DNA of 64,000 bases, from positions 124,001-188,000 of the forward strand of contig NZ_BCQT01000002.1 in assembly GCF_001552215.1 (NCBI RefSeq). Direction: 5' to 3'. The translations under genes and the position numbers were made by a program. Of the stretch, positions 42,546-51,208 are shown in pieces (position 1 is the first letter of the stretch; each line of letters opens with the position of its first letter). The notes under the pieces are model-generated. The model was not told the origin of the DNA, ran no database searches, and saw only the letters and a list, made by a program, of their open reading frames with translations. The DNA comes from Actinomadura macra NBRC 14102 (GTDB taxonomy: Bacteria; Actinomycetota; Actinomycetes; Streptosporangiales; Streptosporangiaceae).

Positions 42546-43439
42546 TCAGCCGACGGTGACGAGTGCGACGCCGGCCACCGCGACCGCCATGCCGATACGC
42601 TGCACCGCGCGAAGCCGTTCGCTGTAGGCGATCCGGGCCAGGAGCACCGTGATCGCCGGATACAGGGAGGTGAGGACGGCCGCGAGGCTGAGCATCCCGT
42701 TCTGGACGGCGACGAAGTAGAGCGCGTTCGCGCCGGCGTCGAGGGCGCCCGACAGCAGTGCCAGGCCGATGAGCGCGCGTCCCGACACCGGGGGACCGGC
42801 CTCGCCGCCCCGCAGCAGCGCCATGAACAGCAGTGCGACGAGTACGACGACCAGGTTGCCGGCACGTGCGGCGACGAGCGGCCACAGGCCCCCGTCGTCC
42901 CCGGCGGCCTTCAGCAGGACGAAGAAGATCCCGAAGCAGGCGCCGGACACCCCGGCCATCACCGGGCCCGAGTCCACGAGGCGCCGCCATCCGGACGCGG
43001 CGGGCCCCTTGGCTCCGGACGCGTCCTCGGCGCCGCCGTCCTCCATGCTGACCAGCCCGATCGCCACGACGCACAGCAGGACTCCGGCGAGGACCATCGC
43101 GTCCAGCCGCTCACCGCGCAGGGTGCCCACGGCGACCGGCAGCACGGCCGCGGTCAGCGCGGACACCGGCGCGACCACGCTCATCGGGCCTCGCGCGAGC
43201 GCCCGGTAGAAGGTGATCAGGCCCGTCCCGCCCGCGAGGCCGGCGCCGAAGCCCCACGCCATCGGGCCCCACCCGGCGTCGCCGCCGGTGATCAGCGCCG
43301 ACAGCAGGACGACCGCGAGTCCCATCGGGACGCACCAGGCCAGCGCCTTCAGCGCCGTGGAGCGGCGGGCGACCGCGCCGCCGAGAAAGTCGGCGACGCC
43401 GTACGCCAGGGCCGCTCCGAGCGCGAGGACCGTGACCAT
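42546..43439 (-). CDS. EamA/DMT-family transporter
   Basis: 297 aa with ten hydrophobic segments in two similar halves (each EamA domain). ALAYGVADFLGGAVARRST at the start and LYFVAVQNGMLSLAAVLTSLYPAITVLLA near the end are characteristic. The ATG overlaps the stop of the B3/B4 gene (TGATG), so both are coupled. Substrate unknown, likely amino acid or metabolite export. Confidence 0.87.
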   Translation of the reverse strand: MVTVLALGAALAYGVADFLGGAVARRSTALKALAWCVPMGLAVVLLSALITGGDAGWGPMAWGFGAGLAGGTGLITFYRALARGPMSVVAPVSALTAAVLPVAVGTLRGERLDAMVLAGVLLCVVAIGLVSMEDGGAEDASGAKGPAASGWRRLVDSGPVMAGVSGACFGIFFVLLKAAGDDGGLWPLVAARAGNLVVVLVALLFMALLRGGEAGPPVSGRALIGLALLSGALDAGANALYFVAVQNGMLSLAAVLTSLYPAITVLLARIAYSERLRAVQRIGMAVAVAGVALVTVG

Positions 43440-44101
43440 CAGGGCCCTTCGATCAGGCGGCTCTCGATCCGCACCTCGGAAGAGATCGCCCGGAGCCGCG
43501 CGGCGAGCTCGTCACCGGCCTCGGCGAGCCGGTCGAGGCCGTACGGCTCAAGGCGTTCGAGCAGGAAGAGCCCGTTCTCGGTGTCCTCGGTGAGGCGCGT
43601 GCGGACGCACTGCCGCCAGTTCCAGCGCCTGCACGTCACGCCCGCGTCGTCGCGCCAGACGACCTCGCCCGCCGCCGGGTGCTCCACCGCGGGCTCGCCG
43701 CCCGCGATCACGTCGAACGGCTCGTCGCCAGTGGCCCGCACCAGCCGCGCGGGGCCCTGGTAGGCGTCGAGGTCCTCGCCGCCGATCGGCAGCGCGTACT
43801 CGACGCTGACCGCGTTGTAGGCGTCGACGACCCGGTTGATGGACGGGAGCGCGTCGGCCCGCCGGAGCAGCGCGTCCACCGAGGGGCGGGTGCGTTGCGG
43901 TTTGGCACCGAACGCCCGGTACGCCTCGCGCCAGGACTCCACGTGCGGATCGTCGCCGGCCTTCGCGGCGGCCTGGGCCAGCCATCCCGCCGACTGCTCG
44001 TCGCTCGGCCCGTTCGCCAGCCCCTTCGCGGTCACGACGAGCACGGCGAAGTCGGGACGCAACTCCCGTACGGCCTCATCGACGGCGATCCGCTCCAACA
44101 T
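43439..44101 (-). CDS. B3/B4 tRNA-binding-domain protein
   Basis: 220 aa. The PheRS-beta B3/B4 fold is shown by WREAYRAFGAKPQRTRPSVDALLRR, LPSINRVVDAYNAVSVEYALPIGGEDLD and VVWRDDAGVTCRRWNWRQCVRTRLTED. Stand-alone B3/B4 proteins may edit or bind misaminoacylated tRNA. Divergent from the cupin regulator at 44288, with a repeat-flanked TATAAT between. Confidence 0.88.
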   Translation of the reverse strand: MLERIAVDEAVRELRPDFAVLVVTAKGLANGPSDEQSAGWLAQAAAKAGDDPHVESWREAYRAFGAKPQRTRPSVDALLRRADALPSINRVVDAYNAVSVEYALPIGGEDLDAYQGPARLVRATGDEPFDVIAGGEPAVEHPAAGEVVWRDDAGVTCRRWNWRQCVRTRLTEDTENGLFLLERLEPYGLDRLAEAGDELAARLRAISSEVRIESRLIEGP

Positions 44102-44116
44102 GTCCAGTCCCCTCGT

Positions 44117-44144
44117 GCGGTCACTATAATGAACTCTGCGGTCA
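44117..44144. promoter_or_regulatory. TATAAT flanked by direct repeats in a divergent promoter region
   Basis: GCGGTCA occurs at 44117-44123 and 44138-44144, 21 bp apart (two helical turns), around a TATAAT at 44125-44130, rare in this GC-rich sequence. It lies 16-43 nt upstream of the B3/B4-DMT operon and may be the operator of the XRE/cupin regulator. Confidence 0.5.
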
Positions 44145-44287
44145 TCCTACCGACCCGCTCTGTGGGTTTCGCCATCTTTCCTGGGCCCGCCGCTCGCGGC
44201 GGCCCGGCGGCTTCGCGAAGTTCTGGTCGAGAGTGACCTCATCCGTCACACGAGCGCGATGTCGCGAAATGAACGCAGGGGGATGGC

Positions 44288-44851
44288 TTGGGCGAACAGG
44301 AGGCGATCGGCGAGGCCGTCGCGCGGACCGTCCGGGCGCTCCGGGCGGGCCACGGATGGAGCCTGGACGAACTGGCGGGACGGGCCGGTGTCAGCAAGGG
44401 CGTGCTCGTCGGACTGGAGCAGGGGCGGGGGAACCCCAACCTCGGGACGCTCATCCGGATCTCGGACGCGCTCGGGGTGCCTCTGACCCGGCTGGTCCAG
44501 GTGGAACAAGAGCCGCCGGTGCGGCTGTTCCCGCCCGACCGGCACGTCGTCCTGTGGGAGGGGCCGAGCGGGGGCAAGGGAACGTTGCTGGCCGGGAGCG
44601 ATCCCCGCCCTTCGCTCGAACTGTGGCATTGGGAACTGCGCCCCGGCGAGACGCGGGAGAGCGATGCGCACGTCCCCGGCACCAAGGAGATCGTGTACGT
44701 GGAGGAGGGCACCCTGACGCTCGGTGTGGACGGCCGCACGGACCTGGTCCAGGCGGGGACGGCGGCGGTGTTCGTGGGCGACCGGCCCCATTCGTACGGG
44801 AACACCGGCAGCCGTGACGTCCGGTTCGTCCTGGCCGTACTTGATCTGTAG
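44288..44851 (+). CDS. XRE regulator with C-terminal cupin domain
   Basis: 187 aa from TTG 44288 (AGGGGG upstream). Helix-turn-helix about 10-65: RTVRALRAGHGWSLDELAGRAGVSKGVLVGLEQGRGNPNLGTL (shown in parts). The cupin barrel follows with ELWHWELRPGETRESDAHVPGTKEIVYVEEGTL-like order and FVGDRPHSYGN. Regulators of this type control neighbouring transporters or amino-acid enzymes; here the divergent DMT transporter operon is the probable target. Confidence 0.9.
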   Translation: MGEQEAIGEAVARTVRALRAGHGWSLDELAGRAGVSKGVLVGLEQGRGNPNLGTLIRISDALGVPLTRLVQVEQEPPVRLFPPDRHVVLWEGPSGGKGTLLAGSDPRPSLELWHWELRPGETRESDAHVPGTKEIVYVEEGTLTLGVDGRTDLVQAGTAAVFVGDRPHSYGNTGSRDVRFVLAVLDL

Positions 44852-44897
44852 CCGAACCGACCGCAGGGCGTCGTGAAGATGTCGGACCCTGGGCGTA

Positions 44898-46031
44898 TCA
44901 GGCTGTGAGTCGGACGGGCATGACGAGGTAGCGGTAGCCGGTATCGGATTTGTCGGACTTCTCGTCGTCGGGGATGGCGGTGAGGAGGGCGGCCTTGGTG
45001 GGGCCGGTGCACTCCAGCCGTGCGCGCTCGGTGTCGATTCCGGCAAGGCCGTCCAAAAGGTACTGGGGGCTGAAAGCAAGGTCGACGTCGTCACCGCTGA
45101 GCTGGGCGGACAGGCTCTCGTTGGCGCGGGCGGCATCGCCGGAGGCCGCGCGGATGCGGACCTCGTCCGCGGTGAAGGCCAGCCGGATCGGCGTCCCGCG
45201 CTCGGTGACGAGCGCCGCGCGCTTGATCGCCTCGATGAAGGGCGCGGTCTCGACCTCGGCGACGGACGACCACGTGCCGGCCAGGCGCGCCTTGTAGTTG
45301 ATGTACTGCTCGTCCAGGAGGCGGCTGGTCATGCTGCGGTCGCCGCCGGAGACGCCGATGAGGGTGTCGCCGGTGCCGGCGAGGTCGATGGCGACCTCGG
45401 CGCCCTGCCGGACGGCCTTGGCCGTGTCGGCGAGGGTGCGGGCGGGGACGACGACGCCGGCGGTGAAGCCGGGGTCGGCCGGGGACCAGGTGAGCTCGCG
45501 GGCGGCGATGCGGTAGCGGTCGGTGCAGGCCAGCCACATCGTGTCGCCCTCGATGTCGATCCTGACGCCGGTGAGCATGGGCAGGGTGTCGTCGCGGCCC
45601 GCCGCCGGGACGACCTGGGCGACGGCCGCGGCGAACAGGTCGCCGGGGACGGTACCGGCGCGGGCGGGCGGCTCGGGCAGGGTCGGGTAGTCCTCGACGG
45701 GCATCGTGAGGAGACCGAACTCGGCGGGGCCACAGCGGACCACGACCTCCGACCCTTTGGTGGAGATATCCACAGGCTGTGGAGGAAGGTTCCGGACGAT
45801 CTCGGCGAGGAGCCGTCCGGGGACGAGGACACGGCCCGGCTCCGCCACGGCGGCCTCGATGCGGGCGCGGGCGGACACCTCGTAGTCGAAGCCCGCCAGG
45901 GCCAGCCCTCCGTCGGCCGTGACCTCGATGAGCATGCCCGCGAGGACCGGCAGCGCGGGGCGCGCCGGCAGCGTCCGCGCCGCCCACGCCACGGCGTCGG
46001 CGAGCGTTTGACGGTCTACCCGGAGCTCCAC
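44898..46031 (-). CDS. DNA polymerase III beta subunit paralogue (sliding clamp-like)
   Basis: 377 aa. Three clamp domains are recognisable: LRVDRQTLADAVAWAARTLP, GTVPGDLFAAAVAQVVPAAGRDDTLPMLTGVRI, and RTLADTAKAVRQGAEV with the C-terminal YRYLVMPVRLTA ending (cf. Y-x-Y-L-V/I-M-P-M-R). It is not beside dnaA/recF, so it is probably a second clamp, as found in some streptomycetes, rather than the main dnaN. A 34-nt near-perfect palindrome lies 20 nt upstream. Confidence 0.88.
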   Translation of the reverse strand: MELRVDRQTLADAVAWAARTLPARPALPVLAGMLIEVTADGGLALAGFDYEVSARARIEAAVAEPGRVLVPGRLLAEIVRNLPPQPVDISTKGSEVVVRCGPAEFGLLTMPVEDYPTLPEPPARAGTVPGDLFAAAVAQVVPAAGRDDTLPMLTGVRIDIEGDTMWLACTDRYRIAARELTWSPADPGFTAGVVVPARTLADTAKAVRQGAEVAIDLAGTGDTLIGVSGGDRSMTSRLLDEQYINYKARLAGTWSSVAEVETAPFIEAIKRAALVTERGTPIRLAFTADEVRIRAASGDAARANESLSAQLSGDDVDLAFSPQYLLDGLAGIDTERARLECTGPTKAALLTAIPDDEKSDKSDTGYRYLVMPVRLTA

Positions 46032-46050
46032 GTCGGCTGCCTTTCCGCGA

Positions 46051-46084
46051 TTCTGTCAAGGCCGGGTTCCCGGCCCTGACAGAA
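46051..46084. repeat. 34-nt near-perfect palindrome upstream of the clamp paralogue
   Basis: Arms 46051-46066 (TTCTGTCAAGGCCGGG) and 46069-46084 with a TT centre; only one of 16 pairs mismatches. Just upstream (46089-46097) is TTATCCCCA, an 8/9 match to a DnaA box. The site could be an operator, a leader hairpin, or the terminator of the upstream ogt-side transcript start region. Confidence 0.65.
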
Positions 46085-46151
46085 CACGTTATCCCCAGCC
46101 TCCGACAATTCCCGACCACCTCGACTGCCCGCTGAGAACACCGGCACTCCC

Positions 46152-46652
46152 TCAGAAAAGGGCGGCGCCGAGGGTCTTGCGCTCGAAGTCGAGCAGGTGG
46201 CGTTTGCGCTCCAGGCCACCGCCGTAGCCGGTGAGGTCGCCGGTGGAGCCGACGACGCGGTGGCAGGGGACGATGACGCTGATCGGGTTCTTTCCGTTGG
46301 CCAGACCGACCGCGCGGGACGCGGAGGGCTTGCCGATCTCCACCGCGAGCTCGCCATAGGTGATCGTCTGTCCGTAAGGGATCTCTTGGAGCGCGGCCCA
46401 GACACGGCTCTGAAAAGGCGTTCCGCGCATGTTCAGCGGCAGATCGAACTCGGTGAGATCGCCCGCGAAGTAGGCGTCCAGTTGCTCGGCGACGGCGGCG
46501 AAGGTTTCCCGGTTCTCGGTGGGGGCACCGAAGGTCTCTTCGGCGGGACGGTGCCGCTGCTTGTCCATGTACAGGCCGGACAGGCCACCGTCGATCACGA
46601 CCGCGGTGAGGGGGCCTATGGGGCTGTCCAGGACGGCGTGCGTCGGTTCCAT
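46152..46652 (-). CDS. ogt: Methylated-DNA--protein-cysteine methyltransferase
   Basis: 166 aa from ATG 46652 (AGAGGA upstream). FDLPLNMRGTPFQSRVWAALQEIPYGQTITYGELA and the active-site IVPCHRVVGSTGDLTGYGGG are intact. Removes O6-methylguanine lesions by transfer to its Cys. It follows the Ada-AlkA gene with a 14-nt gap, forming an alkylation-repair operon. Confidence 0.95.
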   Translation of the reverse strand: MEPTHAVLDSPIGPLTAVVIDGGLSGLYMDKQRHRPAEETFGAPTENRETFAAVAEQLDAYFAGDLTEFDLPLNMRGTPFQSRVWAALQEIPYGQTITYGELAVEIGKPSASRAVGLANGKNPISVIVPCHRVVGSTGDLTGYGGGLERKRHLLDFERKTLGAALF

Positions 46653-46666
46653 GGTGAAGATCCTCT

Positions 46667-48136
46667 CTAGGCCGGGAGGAGGTTGATGGCGTGATCGCCC
46701 GTTGCCCACAGGTACTGGACGGCATAGGCGCGCCAGGGGCGCCATTCGGCGGCACGCCGGGTGAGTGCGGCGGGGGACGTGGGCAGGTCGAGGGTGCGGG
46801 CGGCGGCGCGGATGCCGAGATCGCCCGGGATGAACGCGTCGGGGTCACCGAGAGCACGCATCGCGATGGTCTCGATGGTCCAGGGGCCGAATCCGGGCAG
46901 CTCGGCCAAGCGCGCGCGGGCCTCTTCCCAGTCGCTTCCTACGCCGAGGTCAATCTCCTCTTTCGCGAGCGATGCGACGAGGGTGGTGAAGGTCGTGCGG
47001 CGGGACTTCGGAAAAGCCAGGGTCTCCGGGTCAAGGTCGGCTAGGGCGGCCGGGGTCGGGAACAGATGGGTCAGTCCGCCGCCCGGGTCGGTGATGGGCT
47101 CCCCGTAGGCGGTGACGAGTCGCGCAGCGTGTGTGCGCGCGGCGGCGACCGACACCTGCTGCCCGAGGACGGCCCGGACGGCGAACTCCGGAGCGTCCAC
47201 CGTGCGCGGGACGCGGCGTCCGGGGGCCTTGTCGACCAGCGGGGCGAGCACCGGGTCGGCGCGGAGCAGGTCGTCCACCGCGACGGGGTCGGCGTCGAGG
47301 TCCAGCATCCAGCGGCAGCGGCTGATCGCGATGGTGAGGTCCCGCAGGTCGCTCAGGGTGAGCGTGCAGGCCACGTGGTCGGGCTGGGGCCGCAATGTGG
47401 CGATTCCAGGACCATGGGGTAGCCGCAGGGTGCGGCGAAACGCACCGTCCCGCCACTCTTCGACGCCCGGGACGCCGGTGGCGGCGAGATGGCCGAACAG
47501 GTTGTCGGGGCAGAGCGGTGCACGGAACGGGAGTCGCAGCGAGAGCGACCCGGAGCCCGCTGGCGGGTGGCCCTTGGCGACGCGATCACGCAATTGGCTC
47601 GGTGTCAGGGCGAACACCTCCCGGACGGTGTCGTTGAAGGCGCGGATGCTCGCGAAACCCGCCGCGAACGCCACGTCCCCCATCGGGAGGGCTGTCGTTT
47701 CGATCAGAAGTCGTGCCGTCTGCGCGCGCTGGGCCCGAGCCAGGGCGAGCGGGCCCGCGCCTAGTTCGGCGTTGAGCTGGCGCTCCACCTGACGGGTGCT
47801 GTAGCCGAGGCGTCCCGCGAGGCCCGGTACGCCCTCGCGGTCGACGACGCCGTCGGCGATGAGCCGCATGGCCCGGGCGACGACGTCCGCCCGCTGGTTC
47901 CACTCGGGGGAACCGGGGCTGGTGTCGGGGCGGCAGCGCTTGCAGGCCCGGAATCCGGCCTGTTGTGCGGCGGCGGCGCTCGGGTAGAAGCGCATGTTCT
48001 CCGGCTTCGGCGGCACGACCGGGCAACTCGGACGGCAGTAGATCCCCGTGGTCACGACCCCGGTGAAGAACCATCCGTCGAACCGGGCGTCCTTCGACTG
48101 GACGGCCCGCACGCACCTTTCCACGTCTTCGTGCAT
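46667..48136 (-). CDS. Ada-type regulator fused to AlkA DNA glycosylase
   Basis: 489 aa. Residues 1-75: Ada metal-binding domain with Cys34, Cys38, Cys65 and Cys68 (CRPSCP, CKRC), the methyl-accepting sensor. Residues 85-185: AraC-type helix-turn-helix (GRLGYSTRQVERQLNAELG, AFAAGFASIRAFNDTVREVF). The last 280 residues: AlkA with HhH LPGFGPWTIETIAMRALGDPDAF including the catalytic Asp. Such AdaA-AlkA fusions sense methylphosphotriesters, activate the adaptive response and excise alkylated bases. Start ATG at 48136. Confidence 0.94.
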   Translation of the reverse strand: MHEDVERCVRAVQSKDARFDGWFFTGVVTTGIYCRPSCPVVPPKPENMRFYPSAAAAQQAGFRACKRCRPDTSPGSPEWNQRADVVARAMRLIADGVVDREGVPGLAGRLGYSTRQVERQLNAELGAGPLALARAQRAQTARLLIETTALPMGDVAFAAGFASIRAFNDTVREVFALTPSQLRDRVAKGHPPAGSGSLSLRLPFRAPLCPDNLFGHLAATGVPGVEEWRDGAFRRTLRLPHGPGIATLRPQPDHVACTLTLSDLRDLTIAISRCRWMLDLDADPVAVDDLLRADPVLAPLVDKAPGRRVPRTVDAPEFAVRAVLGQQVSVAAARTHAARLVTAYGEPITDPGGGLTHLFPTPAALADLDPETLAFPKSRRTTFTTLVASLAKEEIDLGVGSDWEEARARLAELPGFGPWTIETIAMRALGDPDAFIPGDLGIRAAARTLDLPTSPAALTRRAAEWRPWRAYAVQYLWATGDHAINLLPA

Positions 48137-48359
48137 GTCTCCAGCATCACGGATAGTCAGGGGAGTTCACTAGCGGAATTCCGACATCATTGTCCCGGCA
48201 TCCGGCCTGGTGGGAGACATGCCGCCGCAGGGGTGTGGCTGCTCGCGCGCCGGAGCATGACGTCCCAGGTAATCGATCTTACGTCGCGGGCTTGGCAGCG
48301 TAGGGCGCACCGGGGCAGACAAGACCGGATGAAGCCAGACGGAATACATAGGAGCAGAG

Positions 48360-48722
48360 ATGAGCGACGTCCAGCAGCAGGTCGAGCGGTACCTGGCCAT
48401 CTGGAACGAGACCGACCCGGCCGCGCGGCGCGCGGCGATCGACGAGCTGTGGACCGAGAATCCCGTCTACGTCGACCCCCTCGGGGTCGCCGAGGGACGG
48501 GACGCGATCGACGCCTTCATCGGCGCCGCGCAGAAGCAGTTCCCCGGCCTGGTCTTCCGTGCGGCGGGCGCGGTGGACGCCCATCATGACGTGGCCCGCT
48601 TCACCTGGGAGCTCGGCCCGGAGGGCGGCGAGGCGATGGTGGTCGGGTTCGACGTGGCGGTGTTCGCGGCGGACGGCCGCTTCGACCGCGTCCACGGGTT
48701 CCTCGACAAGGTCCCCGCCTGA
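48360..48722 (+). CDS. SnoaL-like (NTF2-fold) protein
   Basis: 120 aa. VERYLAIWNETDPAARRAAIDELWTENPVYVDPLGVAEGRDAI is read in order as the NTF2-fold helix pair and first strands; FTWELGPEGGEAMVVGFDVAVFAADGRF completes the cone. These small proteins are isomerases/cyclases or binding proteins. A separate SnoaL-type gene is at 57075. No partner is indicated by neighbours. Confidence 0.82.
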   Translation: MSDVQQQVERYLAIWNETDPAARRAAIDELWTENPVYVDPLGVAEGRDAIDAFIGAAQKQFPGLVFRAAGAVDAHHDVARFTWELGPEGGEAMVVGFDVAVFAADGRFDRVHGFLDKVPA

Positions 48723-48817
48723 GCCGCGGGATATGCCGGAAAAGGCGACGGCCGGGGCGTGCCGGGCAGGATGGGGCCCGGCACGCCCCGGCGGTCAGAG
48801 CTGAGGTCGGGACTGGG

Positions 48818-49609
48818 TCAGAGCTGGCGGAGCGCGCCGCCGTCCACCGGCCATTCCGCACCCGTGACCTGCACGGCCAGTGGTGACAGCAGGTAGGCGA
48901 TAACGCGCGCCACGTCCTGCGGGGTCCCGAGGCGGGCGGCGGGCAGCCGCCGCTCCTCGCGGACGAACCGCTCGATGGCCTCCTCGACCGGGAGCCCGAA
49001 CTGGGATGCGAGCTGGTCGGCGAACCCGCCCGGCTCGTCCCACAACCGGGTCCGCGTGGGGCCAGGGGTGACGATGTTGGAGCGAATGCCACAGCGTCCG
49101 AACTCCCCCGCAAGGGTCTTGGACACCGACAAGAGCGCCGTCTTGGACGCGGCATAGTCGACCAGGGGCGTATCGGGAAACCGCGCGGCTTCGCTGGCGA
49201 TGTGGACGAGGCTGCCTGCGCCCTGGTCGATCAGAGCGGGCAGTGCGGCACGGGCCATCCGGACCGCAGCGTGGAAGTTCAGCTCGAACGTGGCGTGCCA
49301 CTGGTCGTCGGTGACGTCCAGGAAGCCGATCCGCGACTCGAGGGCTCCGGCGTTGTTGACGAGTCCGTCGACGCGACCGTACCGGTCGAGGGCGGTGTCC
49401 ACCACGTGCTGGGCGGCGGACGGGTCGGTGAGATCGGCGGCGACACCGGTCACGCGCCCGCCGTTCGCTCGCTCGGGCTCGTCCACCGGCCTCCGGGCGA
49501 CACCCACCACGCGGGCACCTTCATCCGCGAGGAGGCGGGCGGTGGCCTCGCCGATCCCGGCGGACGCGCCGGTGACGATGTACACCTTTCCGGACAGTTC
49601 AAGATCCAT
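48818..49609 (-). CDS. Short-chain dehydrogenase/reductase
   Basis: 263 aa. Classical SDR: TGASAGIG cofactor loop (residues 13-20), NNAG near 89, catalytic Ser in IASEAA and Y-x3-K in VDYAASKTALL, and C-terminal VDGGALRQL. DxD after the loop suggests NAD or NADP use cannot be told. Co-transcribed with the MFS exporter upstream (13-nt gap). Confidence 0.92.
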   Translation of the reverse strand: MDLELSGKVYIVTGASAGIGEATARLLADEGARVVGVARRPVDEPERANGGRVTGVAADLTDPSAAQHVVDTALDRYGRVDGLVNNAGALESRIGFLDVTDDQWHATFELNFHAAVRMARAALPALIDQGAGSLVHIASEAARFPDTPLVDYAASKTALLSVSKTLAGEFGRCGIRSNIVTPGPTRTRLWDEPGGFADQLASQFGLPVEEAIERFVREERRLPAARLGTPQDVARVIAYLLSPLAVQVTGAEWPVDGGALRQL

Positions 49610-49622
49610 CGGTTCGGGCCTT

Positions 49623-51008
49623 TCAGGAGCGGCGGAGGAACAGGACGGCCAGGCCGGCGCCCACGAGCGCGACCAGCGCGTTGACCAGCGTGGCGGCGTG
49701 GACGCCGCCGAGCACCGACGACGTGCCCGCGGTGGCGACCGCGCTCATCACAGGGATGCCGAGGGTGATGGCGACCTGCTGGGTCATGGTGGCGAGCCCG
49801 GTCGCGAGGCCCTGCTCGCCGTCCGGCAGCCCCGACGTCGCGAGACCCATGAACGCGACGATCGCGACGAGATTCCCGAATCCGCCGATGGCGGTGGCGG
49901 TGAGCATCAGGGCGAGCCCGTCCCGCGTGGAACCGAGCCCGACCAGCGCCAGGGTCGCGGCGGCCTGGAGCACGAGCCCGGCGGCGAGGGTCGCCCGGCC
50001 GCCGAGCCGTCCCATGATGCGGGGCGCCGCGACGCCGCCCGCGAACGTCCCGGCTCCGAGCACGCCGAGCGCGAGGCCGGTGGTCAGCGGCGAGAACCCG
50101 AGGACCTGCTGGAGGTAGAGGGTCATCAGGAACACCAGCGAGGTCTCGGTGGCGAAGGCGATGAAACCACCGACGTTGCCCCAGGTCACGGTCCGCCTCG
50201 TCAGGACGTGCAGGGGGGCGAGCGGGGCCGGTGAGCGGCGTTCGATCAGGCCGAAGGCGACGAGCAGGACAGCGGCGGCGGCCAGCGCGCCGGCCGCGAA
50301 CGGGTCGCCCCAGCCGTGTGCGCCGGCCGAGGTGATGCCGTACACCAGTGCGAGGAGACCGCCGGTGACGGTCACCGCGCCGGGCACGTCCAGCCGGGCG
50401 GCGTCCCGCGACCGACTCTCGCCGACCAGCGCGGGCGTGACGGCGAGGATCGCCACCGCGACCGGCACGTTGATCAGGAACGCCCAGCGCCAGCTCAGCA
50501 GGTCGGTGAGGACGCCGCCGAGGATCGCGCCCACCGTGAAGCCGGCGGACATCAGCGCACCGCTGAGCCCGAGCGCCCGCGTCCGCAGCGGCCCTTCCGG
50601 GAACGACGTGGTGAGCAGCGACAGCGCGGCCGGGGTCGCGATCGCGGTGGCCAACCCCTGGAGCACGCGGCCGGCCAGCAGCATGGCCGGGGACGCGGCG
50701 AGCCCGCCGACCAGCGAGCCGGCCGCCAGCAGCGCCATTCCGGCGAGCAGCATCCGGCGCCGTCCGAACAGGTCGGCAACACGGCCGAACAACAGGGTGA
50801 AACCGGCGGCGGGCAGCGCGAACGCGGTGGCGATCCACTGCAGCTCGCCCAGGCCAAAGCCCAGTCCCTCGCCGACGACGGGCAGGGCCACGTTCAGGAT
50901 GGAGAAGTCGATGGCGAGCATGAACTGCGCGCCGAGGAGAAGGGTCAGGATCAGCTTGTGCCGCGACGACATCCGCTCGGCGGCGGGGGCGGCGGTGATG
51001 ACGGTCAT
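49623..51008 (-). CDS. DHA2-family MFS exporter
   Basis: 461 aa from ATG 51008, about 14 TM segments. FMLAIDFSILNVALPVVGEGLGF is motif D1 and FGRVADLFGRRRMLL motif A. No clear ribosome binding site, so an upstream GTG extension cannot be excluded. It resembles the pump at 8851 in organisation but is diverged. With the SDR gene it may detoxify and export a common compound. Confidence 0.86.
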   Translation of the reverse strand: MTVITAAPAAERMSSRHKLILTLLLGAQFMLAIDFSILNVALPVVGEGLGFGLGELQWIATAFALPAAGFTLLFGRVADLFGRRRMLLAGMALLAAGSLVGGLAASPAMLLAGRVLQGLATAIATPAALSLLTTSFPEGPLRTRALGLSGALMSAGFTVGAILGGVLTDLLSWRWAFLINVPVAVAILAVTPALVGESRSRDAARLDVPGAVTVTGGLLALVYGITSAGAHGWGDPFAAGALAAAAVLLVAFGLIERRSPAPLAPLHVLTRRTVTWGNVGGFIAFATETSLVFLMTLYLQQVLGFSPLTTGLALGVLGAGTFAGGVAAPRIMGRLGGRATLAAGLVLQAAATLALVGLGSTRDGLALMLTATAIGGFGNLVAIVAFMGLATSGLPDGEQGLATGLATMTQQVAITLGIPVMSAVATAGTSSVLGGVHAATLVNALVALVGAGLAVLFLRRS

Positions 51009-51208
51009 GGGGGAGACGATCGTCGCGGCGGGTACGGGTACCCAGTCCCCGGCCGTTCGTACCACCGGCAGAAGCAGGCTAAGGAGACCTGGGTAGCGGT
51101 TCGGGGAGACCTGGGAGCCAGGACGGACATGGCGCTCCGGCGTGGCGACCGTCCGATCCCCCGGCTCCTAGATTCGGACGGGTCGAAACGCCTCGCAGAG
51201 GAGGAACC

